64,000 nucleotides of DNA, from positions 619,942 through 683,941 of the forward strand of contig NZ_QWGR01000002.1 of the NCBI RefSeq assembly GCF_003576475.1, written 5' to 3'. Of this stretch, positions 27,043 to 33,977 are shown in pieces; position 1 is the first letter of the stretch; each line of letters starts with the position of its first letter. Origin of the DNA: Maribellus luteus. GTDB taxonomy: Bacteria; Bacteroidota; Bacteroidia; Bacteroidales; Prolixibacteraceae. A model generated the notes under the pieces. It made no database searches and had not been told where the DNA came from. It saw only the letters and a program-made list of their open reading frames with translations. Both the position numbers and the translations under genes were made by a program.

Positions 27043-27615
27043 ATGGAAGTATTTATCAATTACTTGCAAAAATACATTTCGTTAAGCGAAAGCGAGATTG
27101 AGACGATTAAAGAAAATGTTTATTTAGAACATGTTCCCGCAAAAACGTTTATTCTTCGGGCCGGAGAAACATGCAAACGCCTTGGTTTTATTACAAACGG
27201 TGTGATACGAATGTTTTTTTACGATACGGAAGGAAATGAAGTTGTACGTTGTTTCCACAATGAGAACCATTTTTTTGGAGACCTATCCAGTTATCAGAAC
27301 AATACAATTTCCGATCAGTACATACAAGCCGTAACCGATTGCTCCATCGTTTTCTTTAACCGCGAAAACGACCATCATTTATACAAAACACTGGAGAAGT
27401 GGCCGCTTTTAATCCGGAAATTTACCGAGAAGGCTTTTGTTCAGAAAATCGATCGAAGCACCAACCTGATTCATGCCGACGCCAAAACAAAATACCTTCA
27501 CTTTTTAACCCAACATGCCGATATCGCACAGCGCGTAGCCCTTGGCGATATTGCCTCGTACCTGGGAATTGCACAACAATCGCTTAGCCGGATACGGAAA
27601 AATATGACCCTGTAA
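27043..27615 (+). CDS. Crp/Fnr-family transcription regulator
   Basis: 190 residues: a cyclic-nucleotide-binding-like beta-roll (about 15-120, with KTFILRAGETCKRLGFITNGVIRMFFYDTEG) and a C-terminal helix-turn-helix (about 150-187, LGDIASYLGIAQQSLSRIRK). The cAMP-contacting residues of true Crp are not evident, so the ligand is unknown. It lies 80 bp upstream of an SDR dehydrogenase gene on the same strand and may control it. Small Crp-like regulators next to NAD(P)-dependent oxidoreductases are common in Bacteroidota. Confidence 0.82.
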   Translation: MEVFINYLQKYISLSESEIETIKENVYLEHVPAKTFILRAGETCKRLGFITNGVIRMFFYDTEGNEVVRCFHNENHFFGDLSSYQNNTISDQYIQAVTDCSIVFFNRENDHHLYKTLEKWPLLIRKFTEKAFVQKIDRSTNLIHADAKTKYLHFLTQHADIAQRVALGDIASYLGIAQQSLSRIRKNMTL

Positions 27616-27695
27616 TTGCTTTTTAACAAATGTGAAAAATTACCCCCGTCTTTTATCTGACTTTTGCCCTTGTATTAATTCTAAAAGTAAAACGA

Positions 27696-28694
27696 ATGAA
27701 AGCAAGAAAAAAATGTTTGGTAACCGGGGCCAACGGCCATTTGGGAAATAACCTGGTAAAAGAACTTACAAAACAAGGTTACGAGGTTCGGGCAAGTGTG
27801 CGCAATCTTAAAAACAAGGCACCTTTTGAAGGGGTGGACTGCGAAGTGGTTTACGCCGATATCACCGATAAAAATTCGCTCTTGGCTGCGATGAAAGATA
27901 TTGATGTGTTGTTTCATGTGGCTGCGGTATTTAAACACTGGGCGCCTGATGCCGAAAAGGAAATTCTTGAACCTAATATTCTGGGAACCCGGAATGTACT
28001 TGAAGCAGCTGCCGAAATGAATATCAGAAAAACTATCCTGGTGAGTTCCATTGCTGCAATCGACCACCGCGTTGCTCCGATGAACGAAAAAGAGTGGGCA
28101 AAAGACTTCCCGAATCCCTACTACGAAGCCAAACAAAAAGCCGAACAACTGGCCTGGAAGATGGCCGAAGATTTAAAACTTGAGCTGATTACGGTTCTGC
28201 CTTCGTCGATGATCGGGCCTGATATTTACGGGCGTTTAACTCCCAGCATGAATGTGATGCGTAGTATTGTAAAAGGCGATTTGCCTTTTGATCCCGCTTT
28301 TTGCCTGAACTTCGTGGATGTAAAGGACGTGGCAAAGGGTATTGTGCTGGCCGAACAAAACGGAAAACCGGGGAACCGCTACATTCTGGCAACCGAACCC
28401 TCGGTATCAACCACTGATTTGGTGCAGATTGCCAAGCAACTGTATCCGGAAATGGGAGTGGCCCCTGTATTGCCAAAAGAGCAACTGCTCGCCATTGCTG
28501 AGAAAATGGAGGCTGAAAGTAAAATTACAGGCGAAGCCCCTTTGTTGCTGGTAGGAAATGTTGAACATTATTACCAGGCTGATGCCCGAATGGATATTGG
28601 CAAAGCCCGAAATGAACTGGGGTATCAGCCACGGGAAATTGAAGAGGTGATTGTTGAAACGTTTCATTACCTGAAAAACATCAACATTGAATAG
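27696..28694 (+). CDS. NAD(P)-dependent epimerase/dehydratase (extended SDR)
   Basis: 332 residues with the Rossmann motif TGANGHLGNNL (residues 9-19), the nucleotide-side DITDKNSL block, the catalytic Tyr/Lys pair in PYYEAKQKAE and a preceding active-site region VSSIAAIDH. The family includes dihydroflavonol-4-reductase-like aldehyde and ketone reductases and sugar epimerases; the sequence resembles the reductase branch. The exact substrate is unknown. A Crp-like regulator precedes it, and a hairpin and REP element follow it. Confidence 0.82.
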   Translation: MKARKKCLVTGANGHLGNNLVKELTKQGYEVRASVRNLKNKAPFEGVDCEVVYADITDKNSLLAAMKDIDVLFHVAAVFKHWAPDAEKEILEPNILGTRNVLEAAAEMNIRKTILVSSIAAIDHRVAPMNEKEWAKDFPNPYYEAKQKAEQLAWKMAEDLKLELITVLPSSMIGPDIYGRLTPSMNVMRSIVKGDLPFDPAFCLNFVDVKDVAKGIVLAEQNGKPGNRYILATEPSVSTTDLVQIAKQLYPEMGVAPVLPKEQLLAIAEKMEAESKITGEAPLLLVGNVEHYYQADARMDIGKARNELGYQPREIEEVIVETFHYLKNINIE

Positions 28695-28739
28695 ACAAAA
28701 TAAATAATACCTGAAAGATGTTTGGGTACCGGCTATGTG

Positions 28740-28769
28740 GTACACTTCCTTATCGACAAGGTGGTGTAC
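28740..28769 (+). terminator. Hairpin after SDR gene
   Basis: GTACAC (28740-28745) pairs with GTGTAC (28764-28769), and inside it CCTT with AAGG around ATCGAC. There is no T-tract, so it is a possible terminator or mRNA-end stabiliser. Confidence 0.4.
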
Positions 28770-28773
28770 CCGG

Positions 28774-28863
28774 CCCCCCGCTCTCGTGCGATTGTATCGC
28801 GTAGTTTGAAAAAGAATTATGTGTTGTAACAATGCCACACTGCAATCGTACGGAGCGAAGGGG
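28774..28863. repeat. REP pair (BIME/MITE-like) without transposase
   Basis: The left half (CCCCCCGCTCTCGTGCGATT and on to GTTTGAAAAAGAA, 28774-28815) matches the left REP before the transposase gene. The right half (AATGCCACACTGCAATCGTA and on, 28831-28863) matches the right REP after it. The two ends are joined by 15 bp, as in an internally deleted, non-autonomous derivative. Confidence 0.65.
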
Positions 28864-28885
28864 TGTCGGTTCTAAATCTTCCTTC

Positions 28886-29389
28886 TTAAAAAATCATACC
28901 TTTTTTCCGGTTGCTATCTATTTCCTTTCGCTTCTCTTCCCAGAACTTTCTCCGCATGTCTTTTTTTACCGATTTAATAAACTCGGGAGTAATGTTTAAA
29001 TCGAAGTTTGAAATATTTACGGAATCACCCATCGAAGCCTTGTGGGGAAATGCTTCAAAGTTGGCTGAGTCCTTTTCGGAAACAGCACTAAAGTAGCTGG
29101 ACAGTTTCTCTACCTGCTCCTTTTGCAGTAATATTTCATCCTTACTGATTGGAATATTTATCGCTTCGGTGCCGCCGGAGATTCCTTCGAGGGTAAACAG
29201 ATCTTTGTTTTGGCGGATAATCACATAATCGATACTGTCGCCCAAGTAGTCGCTAAAAAGAAAATACTTCCTGATTTCAAGCTTGTCGATGGTATCGCCC
29301 ACCGCCGGGTGAAGTTCATATACCTGGCTTTGAGCCGAAAGAGTCAGGCTGCAAAGCGTCAAAATAATTAGGGTTAAAATTCTATTCAC
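28886..29389 (-). CDS. Secreted protein of unknown function
   Basis: 167 residues with a signal peptide (about 1-19, ending LSA-QS) and no recognised domain. The mature part begins with YELHPAVGDTIDKLEIRKYF and ends in a basic coiled region (DMRRKFWEEKRKEIDSNRKK). It is predicted periplasmic. It lies between two REP elements and is transcribed toward the SDR gene. The ATG start and signal peptide support coding; function is unknown. Confidence 0.6.
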   Translation of the reverse strand: MNRILTLIILTLCSLTLSAQSQVYELHPAVGDTIDKLEIRKYFLFSDYLGDSIDYVIIRQNKDLFTLEGISGGTEAINIPISKDEILLQKEQVEKLSSYFSAVSEKDSANFEAFPHKASMGDSVNISNFDLNITPEFIKSVKKDMRRKFWEEKRKEIDSNRKKGMIF

Positions 29390-29456
29390 GTCTATCGTAT
29401 TTTATGGGTGTAAGGTATGCAAGTGTGTAGCCATCGTGGATTTGTAAAACCTTGCT

Positions 29457-29499
29457 GCCCGCGCTCCCGCGCGGATTTTAGATGCAATCGTGCGGGAGC
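29457..29499. repeat. REP-like hairpin
   Basis: GCTCCCGCGCGGATT and AATCGTGCGGGAGC form a hairpin of about 14 bp with one bulge. Both arms match the REP ends around the transposase gene (GCTCCCGCGCGATT and ATGCAATCGTGCGG). Confidence 0.6.
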
Positions 29500-29723
29500 A
29501 AAAGTCGGGAGCGATTTCATGAGCGGTGGTTTTGTTTTTTTAGTTTTTCCGAAGATAAAAAGAAAAAGCATGAGCGCTTTGCTTAACCATACAAAATCAT
29601 GGTAATTCCTTCAAAAAGAGTGGTTCGGCAGTGCTGTAGCGGCTTTCGGGCAGAGGGTAAGGGTTTCCGTACTTTGGGGAGAAGAGCTATCCCCATGGTT
29701 GGCAGCCAAATCCTTTAGGTATT

Positions 29724-29809
29724 TTCGATACCAACCTTAGTTGATGCTAATCCGGAATAAGTTGATAACTAAACAGAACGAGTTGATTCGATACCAACCT
29801 TGGTTGATA
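29724..29809 (+). repeat. Two direct repeats with internal dyad
   Basis: TTCGATACCAACCTTRGTTGATR occurs at 29724-29746 and 29787-29809, 63 bp apart (about six helical turns). Each contains CAACC-TT-GGTTG or a near copy. AGTTGATAACT-like sequence also recurs. The layout suggests paired protein-binding sites, but no adjacent regulator gene identifies the protein. Confidence 0.4.
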
Positions 29810-29816
29810 ACTGAAA

Positions 29817-29845
29817 CCCCGCTCCCGCGCGATTGCATCGCCTGG
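29817..29845 (+). repeat. REP left-end copy
   Basis: CCCCGCTCCCGCGCGATTGC followed by ATCGCCTGG, nearly identical to the left REP at 30745-30783. No right end is adjacent, so it is a solitary REP. Confidence 0.6.
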
Positions 29846-30117
29846 GTTCCTTCCTCCCTCTGCTGCAAAACATATTGCCCGCCGCGCAACCTTTTATTAT
29901 TTTTAAACATCTGTTAATCAAGCAAACTAAAACTACCAACCATGAAAAATGACCCGTAGCACCACCAGAAATTAAAACAGAAAATGATGCGCTAAGCAGT
30001 TCCAAACTGCTAAGCGTGTAGAACCAAACCTCTATGCTCTCCTTCAGGTTAACTGCCGTTACCCTGAATACGAAAATCTACTTTGTACTATATTCCTCAC
30101 TACTAAATACATTAAAC

Positions 30118-30678
30118 ATGAAATCAAAAAAATTAAAACGATTTATCCCTTTACTGCTTTTACTACCGCTTTGTGTGGTTTTTCTGGGAGCAGGCTGTGA
30201 AAAAGAAAATGAAGACCTTGGTCCTGGTATTTCTATATATAAAACCAGAGGAGATTATTTTAATCTGGTTGATATAGGGATGAAAGGAGATGAAATATAC
30301 AGGACCAATAGTTTCTGGAATGCTAGATATAGTTCCTATCATTTTATAAAATTTATAAATGGCGACACGCTCTATACCCAAAGATACCATTTGGGAAACG
30401 GTTATATTTTAGACACAGAGGCAGATGAAAGATATGATGTTTTTATTGACATGACTCACAAAGAGCATCTGAGAAGAGAAATTATAAATTTCGAGAATGG
30501 AATTGGCGTTGCTGTTCCAGATGACACATTATTTAAATACATTTTAGATAAAGACCCTTACACCGAATTTTACAGGAACAAAACAGGAATAAAACGGTTT
30601 AGACTGTCTGATTCCCTGGAAATAAAACAAATACTATTAGATGGAGAGATCGATAAATATTTTGAGAAAATGAAATAG
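30118..30678 (+). CDS. AT-rich lipoprotein of unknown function
   Basis: 186 residues with a lipobox (VVFLGAGC, Cys at about 27) and a mature part with no recognised domain (starts EKENEDLGPGISIYKTRGDYF). The gene is visibly more AT-rich than its neighbours and uses many ATA/AAA/TTT codons, which suggests recent acquisition. It sits between two REP elements beside the transposase. The start at the ATG before the signal peptide is preferred over an upstream ATG with no signal-like sequence. Confidence 0.6.
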   Translation: MKSKKLKRFIPLLLLLPLCVVFLGAGCEKENEDLGPGISIYKTRGDYFNLVDIGMKGDEIYRTNSFWNARYSSYHFIKFINGDTLYTQRYHLGNGYILDTEADERYDVFIDMTHKEHLRREIINFENGIGVAVPDDTLFKYILDKDPYTEFYRNKTGIKRFRLSDSLEIKQILLDGEIDKYFEKMK

Positions 30679-30744
30679 TTATTATGAAAAAAAACAATAT
30701 TAACCTTACTTACATTAACAATCTTTCTTTGTATCACCTACGGA

Positions 30745-30783
30745 CCCCGCTCCCGCGCGATTGCATCGCGTGGTTTGAAAAAG
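30745..30783 (+). repeat. REP, left flank of transposase
   Basis: CCCCGCTCCCGCGCGATTGC plus ATCGCGTGGTTTGAAAAAG. The inner part GCGATTGCATCGC is itself palindromic. It is an inverted counterpart of the right-flank REP. Confidence 0.7.
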
Positions 30784-30826
30784 ATTCCTGACTTATAGTA
30801 ATTCTAAAGCATTGCATCCTGTTAAA

Positions 30827-31381
30827 ATGAGCCGCAATTACAAATTTCATAATCCTGACGGTGTATATTTTGTAAGCTTCGCCGTTGTTGAATGGTTAGA
30901 TGTTTTTACCAGGAATGAATACAAAACCATTTTGGTTGACAGTTTGCGTTATTGTCAACTCAAAAAAGGAATGGAAATTTTTGCGTGGTGCATTATGAGT
31001 AACCACATGCATCTGATCTTTCGCAGCGCCAGCGAACAAAAGCCAGAATTGTTGCTGGGCGATTTTAAACGGTTCAGCAGTAAGGCTGTGCTCAGAGCCA
31101 TTGCCCGTAATCCTCAGGAAAGCAGGAAAGACTTTTTGTTGAATACGTTTTCAGAAGCAGGAATTAAAGCTTCCAACGTAAAAATATATCAATTCTGGCA
31201 ACACGATAATAAACCGATCGAGCTGTGGAGCAATAAAGTAATCGACGAAAAAATAAACTACATCCATCAAAATCCGGTAGAGGAAGGGCTGGTTTTCAGA
31301 GCCGAAGATTATCGGTATAGCAGCGCTGCAGATTATGCCGGCGAGAAAGGTATTTTAGAGGATGTTATTGTTGTGAAATAA
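30827..31381 (+). CDS. REP-associated tyrosine transposase (RAYT, Y1 family)
   Basis: 184 residues of the IS200-like Y1/HUH family. The HUH metal motif is SNHMHLIF, and the C-terminal signature INYIHQNPVEEGLV carries the tyrosine typical of RAYTs. These single-copy, domesticated-looking transposases cut and move REP palindromes as single-stranded DNA. It is flanked by inverted REPs, with the stop codon overlapping the right one. The ATG was chosen over a TTG five codons upstream. The gene is intact. Confidence 0.85.
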   Translation: MSRNYKFHNPDGVYFVSFAVVEWLDVFTRNEYKTILVDSLRYCQLKKGMEIFAWCIMSNHMHLIFRSASEQKPELLLGDFKRFSSKAVLRAIARNPQESRKDFLLNTFSEAGIKASNVKIYQFWQHDNKPIELWSNKVIDEKINYIHQNPVEEGLVFRAEDYRYSSAADYAGEKGILEDVIVVK

Positions 31382-31413
31382 TGCCACACGATGCAATCGT
31401 GCGGCAGCAAGGG
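31380..31413 (-). repeat. REP, right flank of transposase
   Basis: AATGCCACACGATGCAATCG followed by TGCGGCAGCAAGGG. Its complement matches the left-flank REP at most positions. Confidence 0.7.
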
Positions 31414-31418
31414 ACTAC

Positions 31419-31640
31419 CGGAACCTTCCGAAAAGCAAAAGAGAACTGAAAACAAGCCGCCGGAACGTTCCGAAAACCTGAACCCGCAGAAGAACAAGCT
31501 TTCGGGAATGTCCGAAACCCAGCCCCGGCCAAAGTTGAAACTTTCGGAGCTTCCCGCTCAGCTGTTTTTACCCCGGTTCGGGCTTTCGGGAACTTCCGAA
31601 ACACCGAAACCGATCGCGGGCAGCCTTTCGGGGCTTCCCG
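31419..31640. repeat. Six palindromes spaced exactly 42 bp apart
   Basis: Six 12-bp palindromic cores (consensus CGGGAACTTCCG, usually inside TTTCGGGAACTTCCGAAA) lie at 31419-31430, 31461-31472, 31503-31514, 31545-31556, 31587-31598 and 31629-31640. Centres are exactly 42 bp apart each time. The 30-bp spacers differ in sequence but not in length. 42 bp equals four turns of B-DNA and also 14 codons; the plus strand is open across the array as a 14-residue repeat (LSGxSE). It begins six bases after the right REP and ends 88 bp before the DUF6261 gene. Confidence 0.8.
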
Positions 31641-31728
31641 AAAACGATCCCGCCACTCAAAACAAGCAGCCGGTTAAAGGCTGTACATCATAACTCAACT
31701 AATATTAATCAAACAAAAACAAGCGATT

Positions 31729-32454
31729 ATGGAAATTCAAAAAATTGATTTGAGCCGTTTGCGCAACGAAGAACACTACAGTTTTCACAACGAAGCGACC
31801 GACCTGGTTGTCAGGTTTACTGCCGAAGCGCTGGGCATTCAGCGGCTTTACCCGGCTTACGAAGCCGCCTTTGCCACCGAGGGCGAAGTGCTTAACCTCT
31901 TGCAGAAAAGTCTGTTCACCGGCCCCATTGCCGATGCCGATGCCGACCGCGACCTGTTGGCCCGCGGGTTAAAAGACACGGTAAAAGGCGCCGAAAAACA
32001 TTTTAACCCCGCAGTGGCCGAAGCCGCCCGCCGCATCACCATTTTGCTCGATAGCGCGGGGAACATCGCAGACAAAGGCTACAACGAAGAAACCGCGGCC
32101 ATAAAAGCCCTGGTAAACGACCTCGAAAACCAGCATGCAGCCGATGTGGCCACACTGGGCATTGCCGACTGGGTAAGCGAACTGAAGAACCGAAACGCGG
32201 CCTTTGAAACCCTGCTCGACGAACGCTACACCGAAGAAGCGGACAAAAACCCTCTGAAAATGAAAGAGGCCCGCAAACAGATCGATGCCGCCTATCGAGA
32301 CCTGACCAACCTGCTTGATGCGCTGGTATTGGTAAACGGCCCCGAAGCCTACGAAGGTTTTATTAAGGAGCTGAACAAGCGCGTTGAGAAATACAACAAC
32401 ACAGTGGAGCAGCGCAAAGGCCGTAGCAAAAAAGATGAGCCGGAAGTGATTTAG
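31729..32454 (+). CDS. DUF6261-family protein
   Basis: 241 residues, mostly helical and charged, starting MEIQKIDLSRLRNEEHYSFH, which matches my memory of the DUF6261 family found in many copies in Bacteroidota. There is no signal peptide or membrane segment, and no catalytic motif was recognised. The C-terminus is very polar (RKGRSKKDEPEVI). The palindrome array precedes it and a tandem-hairpin terminator follows, so it is a single-gene transcript. Function is unknown; the array may regulate it or be a partner of its product. Confidence 0.65.
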   Translation: MEIQKIDLSRLRNEEHYSFHNEATDLVVRFTAEALGIQRLYPAYEAAFATEGEVLNLLQKSLFTGPIADADADRDLLARGLKDTVKGAEKHFNPAVAEAARRITILLDSAGNIADKGYNEETAAIKALVNDLENQHAADVATLGIADWVSELKNRNAAFETLLDERYTEEADKNPLKMKEARKQIDAAYRDLTNLLDALVLVNGPEAYEGFIKELNKRVEKYNNTVEQRKGRSKKDEPEVI

Positions 32455-32468
32455 TACCTTTCGCTAAG

Positions 32469-32545
32469 CTTTTCCAAAGTTTGAACTTTGGAAAAGATCG
32501 AATCTAAAAGAGCCGCTTTTTCAAGTAAAGAACGGCTCTTTTTGC
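32469..32545 (+). terminator. Tandem-hairpin element, copy 1
   Basis: A perfect 13-bp inverted repeat (CTTTTCCAAAGTT, 32469-32481, with its complement at 32484-32496) is followed by a terminator stem AAAAGAGCCG/CGGCTCTTTT (32506-32515 and 32533-32542). The unit recurs almost identically at 37002-37078, including the loop CAAGTAAAGAA. It ends the DUF6261 transcript. Confidence 0.75.
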
Positions 32546-32629
32546 AAATGCCCCAAAACAACATTGTTAATAGCACATTACCAAAGCCCCGGAAAGGGGT
32601 CCTTGATTCGCAGAACTGTTTCATTGTTG

Positions 32630-32637
32630 TATCTTTG
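32630..32637 (+). promoter_or_regulatory. -7 promoter element of the osmoprotectant operon
   Basis: TATCTTTG, exact consensus, with a TTG upstream. It predicts a leader of about 170 nt before the porin gene. Confidence 0.55.
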
Positions 32638-32643
32638 CCCACA

Positions 32644-32754
32644 ATGAATTGCAAAAACATTAAAAGTCACGAAAGAAGAAACGAGAGGGTATTTACTGCC
32701 TTCAACTTGGTTTTCCGAAATCAGCTCGATAAATTCATTCCTCCGGGCTGCTAA
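32644..32754 (+). CDS. Candidate 36-codon leader ORF
   Basis: An ATG only a few bases after the predicted transcription start opens a 36-residue reading ending DKFIPPGC, closed by TAA 58 bp before the porin gene. The peptide is basic in its first half and has no membrane segment. It could be a leader peptide that senses translation, a small protein, or simply a chance frame within a structured leader. CAGC/GCTG near its end (about 32728-32750) can form a hairpin. Confidence 0.3.
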   Translation: MNCKNIKSHERRNERVFTAFNLVFRNQLDKFIPPGC

Positions 32755-32812
32755 TCTTCCCCTGCTTTTATTTCCCCCCTTCCGTTTTTTATTAATCTAC
32801 TAGTATTATTTT

Positions 32813-33961
32813 ATGGTTTTAAAACTTAAAATGGTATTGCTGTTTATGGCAATGCCGGTTCTTTCATTGTTTGCCCAGGACAAGCCTGAGCTTCATGTTG
32901 GCGGGGCGCTCCGCTTTAATTACAACCTGTCGTCGTGGAAAGAAGGACAGAAAAAACGCGGCGGCGATTTTGGCTACGATGTTTTTCGTATCAACGCCAA
33001 AGCCAAATACAAAGGCGTAAAACTCAATGCTGAATACCGTTTGTATTCCGAAGGTTTTGGCGGAGGAATGCTAAAACAAGGCTGGCTGGGCTACGACTTT
33101 ACGCCCGAAAACAACCTTCAAATCGGGTTAACACAAGTTCCGTTTGGCATTACCCAGTACAATTCGCACAACTGGTTTTTCAGCCTGAACTATTACATGG
33201 GTTTGGAAGACGACCACGACATGGGACTGAAATACACACACAACGGCGAAGAATGGCTGTATGCGGTGGCTTTCTTTAAAAATGCCGAAGAACTGGGCTT
33301 CGGAAGCAATTCCGATGTTTCCGGCAGCCGGTATTCGTACGATGTGGGTTCATCGGGCGACGGGCTGTACCGCAACAAGGAGATCAACCAGCTGAACCTG
33401 AAAGTGGCGCGTAAATTCGAGGGCAACAACAGCCACCACATACTGGGAGTTTCGGCTCAATACGGTGGTATTTACAACCTCGACACCGAGAACACCGGCG
33501 ACCATTGGGCCTTGGCAGGCCATTACGAATTAACTGCCGGAAGATGGAACGCAAAAGCACAGGCTTCGAAATACAAGTACAATACTGAAAATCCGACTGG
33601 TCAAACAAACGATGTAATTGCCATGACAGCCTACGGTGCGCCTTACCTGGTTGCCGCTGAAGCCACCACTTACACGCTGGGCGTGGCTTATACGCTTCCG
33701 GTTGAGTGGGGCCCCATTTCGAGCCTGCAATTTTACGACGACTTCGGGTATATGGACAAAAAGATGGACGATTTTCATGACTCTTACATGAACGTAACCG
33801 GCGTTTTAATTACGGCCGGTAATGTTTATACCTACATAGACGCTGCACAGGGGAAAAACCAGCCGTGGCTTGGCCCCGTGTGGACCGACGCACTGGCTGC
33901 CGGAACACCGGATGCCGACTGGGAAATGCGCTTTAACATCAATATCGGGTACTACTTTTAA
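32813..33961 (+). CDS. Outer-membrane porin-like beta-barrel
   Basis: 382 residues with a signal peptide (ending LSLFA-QD) and alternating amphipathic strands rich in aromatic residues, ending in an F (NINIGYYF) as barrel proteins do. It resembles the phosphate-selective-porin-like group. The glycine betaine ATPase gene starts 16 bp downstream, so the porin is the first gene of the osmoprotectant operon and probably gives the substrate its route through the outer membrane. That specificity is inference from operon position. Confidence 0.78.
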   Translation: MVLKLKMVLLFMAMPVLSLFAQDKPELHVGGALRFNYNLSSWKEGQKKRGGDFGYDVFRINAKAKYKGVKLNAEYRLYSEGFGGGMLKQGWLGYDFTPENNLQIGLTQVPFGITQYNSHNWFFSLNYYMGLEDDHDMGLKYTHNGEEWLYAVAFFKNAEELGFGSNSDVSGSRYSYDVGSSGDGLYRNKEINQLNLKVARKFEGNNSHHILGVSAQYGGIYNLDTENTGDHWALAGHYELTAGRWNAKAQASKYKYNTENPTGQTNDVIAMTAYGAPYLVAAEATTYTLGVAYTLPVEWGPISSLQFYDDFGYMDKKMDDFHDSYMNVTGVLITAGNVYTYIDAAQGKNQPWLGPVWTDALAAGTPDADWEMRFNINIGYYF

Positions 33962-33977
33962 TTCAAAACGCGGAGTT

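Larger units (their letters stand above)
29390..30117. other. Intergenic accessory region with REP-like and direct repeats
   Basis: 728 bp without a convincing gene. It contains a REP hairpin (29457-29499), a REP left end (29817-29845) and two 23-bp near-identical direct repeats (29724-29746, 29787-29809). The lipoprotein gene at 30118 follows; no clear -7 box was found for it. Confidence 0.5.
30745..31413 (+). mobile_element. REP-associated transposase element (REPtron-like)
   Basis: A left REP (30745-30783, CCCCGCTCCCGCGCGATTGC and on) and a right REP (31380-31413, AATGCCACACGATGCAATCG and on) in inverted orientation flank one RAYT gene. The right REP overlaps the last base pairs of the gene. 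Five related REP ends or pairs lie within 8 kb. This is the classic layout of a RAYT with the palindromes it mobilises. Confidence 0.75.

Noticed and set aside
31365-31604. 79-residue minus-strand protein across the same array
   Set aside because: Open only because the palindromes are free of stops in several frames; overlaps the RAYT end and the REP.
31419-31640. CRISPR array
   Set aside because: The repeated cores are short, palindromic and degenerate, with 30-bp spacers and a 42-bp period; no cas gene is present. CRISPR repeats would be longer and nearly identical.
31391-31693. 100-residue protein encoded across the palindrome array
   Set aside because: Not annotated as a gene: it starts inside a REP, has no promoter or start-site support, and the minus strand is also open for the same region. 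It remains a possibility and is discussed under the array.
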